From: Diphasiastrum complanatum
Lineage: Eukaryota > Streptophyta > Lycopodiopsida > Lycopodiales > Lycopodiaceae
Direction: 5' to 3'
NCBI GenBank assembly: GCA_029204225.1
Contig: CM055109.1
Coordinates: forward strand, 5,277,053 to 5,341,052
Length of the DNA: 64,000 nucleotides
Below, one piece after another: positions 58,805-64,000 of this stretch; within the stretch, counting starts at the first letter, position 1; each line of letters begins with the position of its first letter. The notes below the pieces were generated by a model that saw only the letters and a program-made list of their open reading frames with translations, did no database searches and was not told where the DNA came from. The position numbers and the translations under genes were made by a program.

Positions 58805-61800
58805 ATGACCACTCCTCAGGGACCTGATCAACCCCAGGAGAGAGGCTTCGACGAACTTGAAACAGAAGCCTTGGCTTACAGAAAAGGGAAGGAACCCATG
58901 GAAGTAGAAGAACAGGAACAGTTCGCCGAAGAACTCGACGAACTGGTTACCAAGGAGCAGTTCCTCCAATTGGTAACAGAAGTGGATGAACTGAAGCTGG
59001 CATTAGCCAATTTCAAGTCCAGTGTGGACGACTCGTTCGCTGAACTCAAAAACTTGATTTTGAGCTCCGCGAAAGGAAGCCTTCCCTCCACTTCTCAGTT
59101 ATCCCCTTCTCCACTTCCATCAGTTTCGGGTGAGACTTTACGGTCTCACCCCAGTGTTTTTAAAGATTTAAAGCCTCCTACTTTTAATGGGGAAGAGAAG
59201 GATAGAAATGCAGATATTCTACAAACCTTCCTCAGCAAATGGAAGAACATTCATGCTCTTAAACAGACCCCTGACCATTTGCAAGCAATTGAGGCCAGTC
59301 TTTCTTTAGGGCCTATGGCCTATAAGTGGTGGTTAAATCTCCAGGAGACTGGGCAGACTCCCCGGTCATGGAAAGCTTTTGAAGAAGCTTTCCTAAGAGA
59401 ATTTCTACCAGAGAATGAACTTGATAGAGCCTGGGAAGCCTGGGAAAGAACAGTAATGGACAAGTCCCTCATCCAATATATCTCGCAGTATCGAGAGGCA
59501 ATTTTAAAGATTAAAAATATGGATGACTATCAAAAAATCAGGGGATTTGTCCGTGGCCTCAAAGATGAATATAAAGTAGAGGTCCAGAGAAACTCGCCTA
59601 CTACCCTTGAGCAAGCTCTCAGATATGCTCAAATCTATGATGATTCAGTGGGTAGGAAGAGAGCGAGACAGCAACCACTTTCTGAGCAGCTTCCTCAGAA
59701 AGACTTTCAATTTAAAAAGAAATTTTTAAAAAGAAAGAAAGAAGATAAATTTAAAGGTGAAGCTCCTCAGAAACGCCCTTCACACATACAGCCCTTAAAA
59801 CCAGATGATTTTGAGAAAGCCAAACAAGAACGTTTGTGCTTTGTGTGTATGGGCAAGGGACACACAGTCAGACAGTGTCCCAAGGGGCCTTTCACTAAAA
59901 AAGATAAGAAAGATAAAAAACAAGTTCATCTTGTTCAGACTGTATGTTTCCCCAGTGACTCGGCAGCTTCCGAGATCAAAGTGTATCATGAAGATCATGA
60001 ACACTGTTGCCAGCTGACCTCTGCAATGCTAGCGAGACCCTTCAGCTTTGGGCCGCATGACCTAGTACGTATGCATGGGAAAGTTGGTAACCAGTCAGTA
60101 AGAGTCATGGTTGATGATGGGGCAACCCATAATTTCATCAACCACACCCTGGTTAAAAAGCTTAAACTACCAGAGGTACCTAGTCAGCATAGGTACATAG
60201 TTTCATTAGCTAAGGATGAAGATAAAAAAATATGGGAAACTATGGTAAGTAAGTTAAATCTTGGTATTCAGGGGTACCAAGATCAAATAAACTTTCAGAT
60301 AATGCACCTGGATCGAACAGACATTGTTCTCGGGAGAGATTGGCTCTACAGTTTAGGACCTTCCCTCCACAGAAACTATCAGGAGAACACCCTCAGCTTT
60401 CAGTATAAAGGCCGAGAGATCCAGTTGCATGGGAAGCATGATGTTCCCAACAGCCCTATGGTCTGCAGTTCAGAGCTCTGTCAGCTAATCGGAGACGAAG
60501 ACCATCAGGTATTCTTATGTGACTTTCAGTTTATTCCTGAAGTTTCTATTTCCAGTTCTATTCAGCAGAAAATCAGTAAATTAGAAACTTTATTGTCTAA
60601 ATTTAAAGATGTTTTTCCTGAAGAGTTGCCACATGGTTTACCACCTAGCAGAGAGGTAGATCATGTAATAAACCTAGTACCAGGTACAGCACCTGTTTCT
60701 AAACCTCCGTATCGGGTCAGCCGAACAGAGGATGAAGAAATAACTAGGCAGTTAACAGACTATCTTGGGAAAGGCCAAATTCAGACCAGTAGTTCACCAT
60801 GGGCCTCACCAGTCCTATTGGTGAAAAAGAAAGAGGGGTCTATGCGTCTTTGCGTAGATTACAGAGCCCTCAATAAAGTCACAATTAAGAATAAATACCC
60901 TATGCCTCGGGCAGACGAGTTGTTTGATCAACTCGACGGGGCTAAGTTTTTCAGTAAAATAGACCTTAGATCGGGATATCATCAAGTCCGTATAAAATCG
61001 GAAGATGTCTCGAAAACAGCTTTTAGGACTCGTCACGGTCATTATGAGTTTAAGGTGATGCCATTTGGGCTCACAAATGCTCCAGCTACCTTTATGACCT
61101 TGATGAACAGTGTCCTCAGACCATACTTGGGTAAGTTTGTAGTCGTATTTTTAGATGACATCCTCGTCTACAGCAAAACGAGGAAGGAGCATCTAAAACA
61201 CCTCAGAAAGGTGTTTCGACTGCTCAGAAAGCATAAGCTTTATGCTAAACAATCCAAGTGTGAATTCTTCGTTGAAGAAGTAGCATATTTGGGTCACATT
61301 ATCTCTTCAGATGGGATTAAGATGGACCCAAATAAGGTTAAAGCCATACTCAGTTGGCTGAGACCTCAGAATATTTTGGAACTTCAAATCTTTCTTGGTC
61401 TGGCGGGATATTACAGACGATTTGTCAAGGAATATGCTCAGATAGCAGTCCCTATGACAAATCTTCTTAAGGGGAAGGGAAAGGAGTTCATTTGGGAGTC
61501 TGCACAACAGGAGAGCTTTGATGCTCTCAAAACAGCCTTAGCTACAGCACCAGTCTTAAAAGTCGTCGACCCCAATCAGCCATTTGTGGTCGAAACAGAT
61601 GCTAGCGACTTTGCAGTAGGCGCTGTGCTAACTCAGGGTGGACGACCAGTTGCGTTCGAGAGTAAAAAACTCGACCCAACTCAGACTAGGTACAGTGCCT
61701 ATGAAAAGGAACTCTTTTCTATAGTCCATGCCCTTAAGACTTGGAGGCATTATTTGTATGGTGCCAACTTTGAGGTCCTGACAGACCATGAGAGTCTCAG

Positions 61801-63592
61801 ATACCTTTGCAATCAACCTGAGCTTAGAGGTCGGAAAGCTCGTTGGGCAGAGTTGATGCAAGAGTTTGACATGTCTATCAGATATAGGCGTGGAAAATTC
61901 AATACAGTAGCAGATGCCCTTAGCAGAATGCCTATGATAAACGAGCTGAGTTTTACTCAGATTCGTAATGAGTTACTCGAGTCCTTGAGAGGGAAATGCC
62001 AGCATGATGCATTCTTCTCTATTATCTGGAACTCAGTCCAGAACAGACAGTTACAGACTCCAGAACCAGTTCCCGGGGCTGGTGCCAGTTCATCCAAGAA
62101 TACGGCAGCTTCCGTTGAGGATGATGATGAGTCCGAGTATACGTCGTCAGATGACGTTGAGGATTCTGAGCCTGTATTACCCAAGCAAACCCCAGTGGTT
62201 GAGGGTCAGTTGACTCAAGGATTCAAATGGAAACAGTATTCCATTCAGGATGAGTACTTGCTCTATAGAGATAGAGTATGTGTCCCCAATTCAGAGGATT
62301 ATAGGCAGCAGGTCCTATATGAATGTCATGACAATCCTAGCGCGGGACACCCAGGCATACAGAAGACCTATGAGCTTCTTCGTAGGCAATTTTTCTGGCC
62401 CAGTATGAAAAAGGACGTCCACCAGTATGTAACCAGTTGCCAGAAATGTCAAGTAAATAAAGCAGAGCGTTTAAAGGCAGGAGGGTTGTTGCATCCCTTA
62501 GAAATACCAGCTGGTAAATGGGAGAGTATCTCCATGGATTTTATAGTAGGCCTGCCTAAAACCCAAAAGGGTAATGACGTTATATGGGTCACAGTTGACC
62601 GTCTGACCAAAATGGCTCATTTTATTCCGACCAAAACAACCGTTAGAGCTCCAGAGTTAGCGAGGTTGTTTGTAGACGGGCTATTTAAATTGTACGGTCT
62701 ACCTTCCGGCATAGTCAGCGACCGGGACAGTAAGTTTACTGGAAATTTTTGGAAGGCAGTATTCCATCATCTCCATACTAAACTTAATATGAGTACCACT
62801 GACCATCCACAGACGGACGGTCAAACAGAAAGGGTAAATCAAGTGCTGGAGGATATGCTTCGTGCATACGTCAGCAAGAGGCAGACTAATTGGGAGGAGT
62901 ATCTCTCAATATTAGAGTTTGCTTACAACAGTACCAAACATTCAGCTACGGGATACAGCCCATTTATGCTGATGTACGGTTTTCAGCCACGCTCACCCAC
63001 AGCTATAGGGTTTAAACAAGAAAAAGTTGAAGCAGCCAGAAACTTTTTAGAAGACCTAAACCAGATGATAGAACATGCTAAGCGTAGCATTAGACAATCC
63101 CAGGATCGAGCCAGGCATTATGCAGATCCACACAGACGGGATGTGCAGTTCTCCACTGGTGAGAAAGTCTACTTGAGAGTCCCAGTTGACTCTAAAACCC
63201 TCAAATCAGGAGTGTGTGCTAAGTTGTCTCCAAGGTATTGTGGTCCCTTTACCATCAGTAGGAGACTAGGCGAGGTCACCTATGAACTAGAACTCCCACA
63301 CAGCAGTAAGGTTTTTCCAGTTTTTCATGTAAGTCAGTTACGAAAAGCCTTAACCAGATCAGATAATCTGGTAGGGGACAGTGTTCTAGTTCTCCCATTG
63401 GATCCTCAACAACCTCCACATGAACCAGAGGAAATTCTTGATAGCAGAGAGACGCAGACTCGTCATACTCTATACCGAGAATATCTGGTTAAGTGGAATG
63501 ATCAGCCTGTTGAGAATGCCACTTGGGAAAGAGGCAGCGTCCTTCGCAAGATTTTTTCAGACTTTGTCTTAGAGGACCAAGACGGTTCTTAA
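58805..63592 (+). CDS. gag-pol: Chromovirus (Ty3/gypsy) Gag-Pol polyprotein, intact
   Basis: One uninterrupted 1,595-codon frame encodes all proteins needed for retrotransposition. In order: acidic N-terminus; Gag core about residues 125-285 ([30 protein letters not shown]); zinc knuckle C345-C348-H353-C358; protease with D437 but DDGATHNFI instead of the usual DSG/DTG; reverse transcriptase about 620-800 ([32 protein letters not shown] with D784/D785); RNase H ([13 protein letters not shown]932). Integrase has zinc-binding H1175/H1182/C1212/C1215 and catalytic D1245, D1306 and E1342, i.e. D,D35E. The C-terminal chromodomain is about 1541-1590 ([16 protein letters not shown]), which marks chromoviruses and guides integration to methylated chromatin. 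Gag and Pol share one frame, so no frameshift is needed. The start is the first ATG of the frame. Stop TAA is followed by the purine tract. Confidence 0.97.
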   Translation: MTTPQGPDQPQERGFDELETEALAYRKGKEPMEVEEQEQFAEELDELVTKEQFLQLVTEVDELKLALANFKSSVDDSFAELKNLILSSAKGSLPSTSQLSPSPLPSVSGETLRSHPSVFKDLKPPTFNGEEKDRNADILQTFLSKWKNIHALKQTPDHLQAIEASLSLGPMAYKWWLNLQETGQTPRSWKAFEEAFLREFLPENELDRAWEAWERTVMDKSLIQYISQYREAILKIKNMDDYQKIRGFVRGLKDEYKVEVQRNSPTTLEQALRYAQIYDDSVGRKRARQQPLSEQLPQKDFQFKKKFLKRKKEDKFKGEAPQKRPSHIQPLKPDDFEKAKQERLCFVCMGKGHTVRQCPKGPFTKKDKKDKKQVHLVQTVCFPSDSAASEIKVYHEDHEHCCQLTSAMLARPFSFGPHDLVRMHGKVGNQSVRVMVDDGATHNFINHTLVKKLKLPEVPSQHRYIVSLAKDEDKKIWETMVSKLNLGIQGYQDQINFQIMHLDRTDIVLGRDWLYSLGPSLHRNYQENTLSFQYKGREIQLHGKHDVPNSPMVCSSELCQLIGDEDHQVFLCDFQFIPEVSISSSIQQKISKLETLLSKFKDVFPEELPHGLPPSREVDHVINLVPGTAPVSKPPYRVSRTEDEEITRQLTDYLGKGQIQTSSSPWASPVLLVKKKEGSMRLCVDYRALNKVTIKNKYPMPRADELFDQLDGAKFFSKIDLRSGYHQVRIKSEDVSKTAFRTRHGHYEFKVMPFGLTNAPATFMTLMNSVLRPYLGKFVVVFLDDILVYSKTRKEHLKHLRKVFRLLRKHKLYAKQSKCEFFVEEVAYLGHIISSDGIKMDPNKVKAILSWLRPQNILELQIFLGLAGYYRRFVKEYAQIAVPMTNLLKGKGKEFIWESAQQESFDALKTALATAPVLKVVDPNQPFVVETDASDFAVGAVLTQGGRPVAFESKKLDPTQTRYSAYEKELFSIVHALKTWRHYLYGANFEVLTDHESLRYLCNQPELRGRKARWAELMQEFDMSIRYRRGKFNTVADALSRMPMINELSFTQIRNELLESLRGKCQHDAFFSIIWNSVQNRQLQTPEPVPGAGASSSKNTAASVEDDDESEYTSSDDVEDSEPVLPKQTPVVEGQLTQGFKWKQYSIQDEYLLYRDRVCVPNSEDYRQQVLYECHDNPSAGHPGIQKTYELLRRQFFWPSMKKDVHQYVTSCQKCQVNKAERLKAGGLLHPLEIPAGKWESISMDFIVGLPKTQKGNDVIWVTVDRLTKMAHFIPTKTTVRAPELARLFVDGLFKLYGLPSGIVSDRDSKFTGNFWKAVFHHLHTKLNMSTTDHPQTDGQTERVNQVLEDMLRAYVSKRQTNWEEYLSILEFAYNSTKHSATGYSPFMLMYGFQPRSPTAIGFKQEKVEAARNFLEDLNQMIEHAKRSIRQSQDRARHYADPHRRDVQFSTGEKVYLRVPVDSKTLKSGVCAKLSPRYCGPFTISRRLGEVTYELELPHSSKVFPVFHVSQLRKALTRSDNLVGDSVLVLPLDPQQPPHEPEEILDSRETQTRHTLYREYLVKWNDQPVENATWERGSVLRKIFSDFVLEDQDGS

Positions 63593-63603
63593 GGGGGAGG
63601 GAG
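63591..63603 (+). promoter_or_regulatory. Polypurine tract
   Basis: AAGGGGGAGGGAG overlaps the stop codon and ends directly at the 3' LTR. It is the primer for plus-strand DNA synthesis. Confidence 0.93.
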
Positions 63604-63849
63604 TGTTACGAGCTCGTAACCAGTGCCAAACCCTAGAGAACACAGATAGGTCAGATACCACAGTCAGGGTCGTGTCCAGCGTACATGACCAACAGGGCAA
63701 GACAGTGTGAGTAGTGTGCCCCAGCACGGTCCATAGCCATGGCGGGCCTAACACACCCTAGGGACCCTGTCAGCAGGATAGGGCCCCCAGTTGGGTCCCG
63801 ACGTGCAGTCGGCCACGTCAGTGCCACGTGGCCGACACTTGGCAGTAGC

Positions 63850-63851
<2 letters not shown>
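63604..63851 (+). repeat. Chromovirus 3' LTR, truncated after 248 bp
   Basis: Identical to 57552-57799, then broken off at ...GGCAGTAGCAT. The remaining 110 bases of the LTR (with the TATA-like word and the CA end) are replaced by a GA microsatellite and unrelated C-rich sequence. No target-site duplication can be tested. Confidence 0.95.

Positions 63852-63902
<51 letters not shown>
63852..63902. repeat. GA microsatellite
   Basis: About 25 AG units begin at the exact point where the 3' LTR stops matching. Long Ser-Leu minus-strand frames come from it. Confidence 0.97.
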
Positions 63903-63905
<3 letters not shown>

Positions 63906-64000
63906 CATCCCTTGCACGTGTCCCTGCACCCTCCCCAAGCCCTCCCCCTTGTGTCCTCCTTGCATGCGCTCCCTTTGCCCTCCCTTTGACCTCCATGCGG
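63903..64000. other. C-rich flank at the window edge
   Basis: Pyrimidine-rich sequence with CCCTCCC words, unrelated to the chromovirus LTR. Too short to assign. Confidence 0.4.

Noticed and set aside
59795-60017. Minus- and shifted-frame ORFs inside the chromovirus
   Set aside because: They are shadows of the 1,595-codon frame.

Overview
This window looks like nuclear DNA from a land plant with a large, repeat-rich genome. It is AT-rich and carries very little host coding sequence. Nearly everything recognisable is LTR retrotransposon of the two plant superfamilies, Ty3/gypsy (including a chromodomain-bearing chromovirus and non-chromovirus, Athila/Tat-like fragments) and Ty1/copia. There is also one decayed LINE, long CT/GA and TA/GA microsatellites and several degenerate tandem arrays. 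The primer-binding sites match plant initiator tRNA-Met and tRNA-Asp, and LTR promoters and polyadenylation signals are plant-like. I cannot fix the lineage from sequence alone; a fern, lycophyte or gymnosperm would fit the repeat load.

Layout. 1-12 kb: a decayed gypsy RNase H-integrase fragment (1.5-2.6 kb, +), a GCGACACC/TTCGC-rich array, an unassigned 221-codon open frame (3.7-4.4 kb, +), two long CT microsatellites, weak orphan coding traces and a gypsy gag fragment (11.6-12.2 kb, -). 12-20 kb: a TGCGGT-rich strand-skewed block, the 3' half of a copia element with its 3' LTR (+), a second copia integrase-RT piece (+), and two copia gag regions in the opposite orientation with primer-binding sites and an LTR. 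20-31 kb: gene-poor, with one gypsy-type LTR, a LINE reverse-transcriptase remnant, microsatellites, several tandem arrays and a near-perfect 34-bp-arm hairpin at 28.4 kb.

31-38.3 kb is dominated by minus-strand gypsy pieces: protease-RT, integrase, a long gag-like region, a leader with four 106-bp repeats, a tRNA-Asp primer site and a 727-bp LTR. 38.3-44.9 kb holds an almost full-length but dead copia element (+) meeting a second copia element (-) that contains a 60-bp coding tandem repeat. 45-55 kb is gene-poor but contains a two-exon coding trace of an unrecognised host-like gene (52.0-52.9 kb, -), a candidate solo LTR and a 350-360 bp tandem array. 55.9-57.5 kb is a large inverted repeat (arms about 0.7-0.8 kb, spacer 149 bp). 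Right beside it sits a chromovirus (57.55-63.85 kb) with a single intact 1,595-codon gag-pol frame and LTRs identical over the 248 bp they share. It is the only element here that looks young and possibly active; its 3' LTR is cut off by a GA microsatellite.

No rRNA gene, CRISPR array, bacterial-type operon or complete tRNA gene is visible. The features that most merit a second look are the large inverted repeat, the apparent two-part tRNA-Asp complementarity of the minus gypsy, its hairpin-bearing leader repeats, the 28.4-kb hairpin, the exon-structured pseudogene, and the paired CACRTGTG palindromes in copia LTRs. All identity estimates are by eye.
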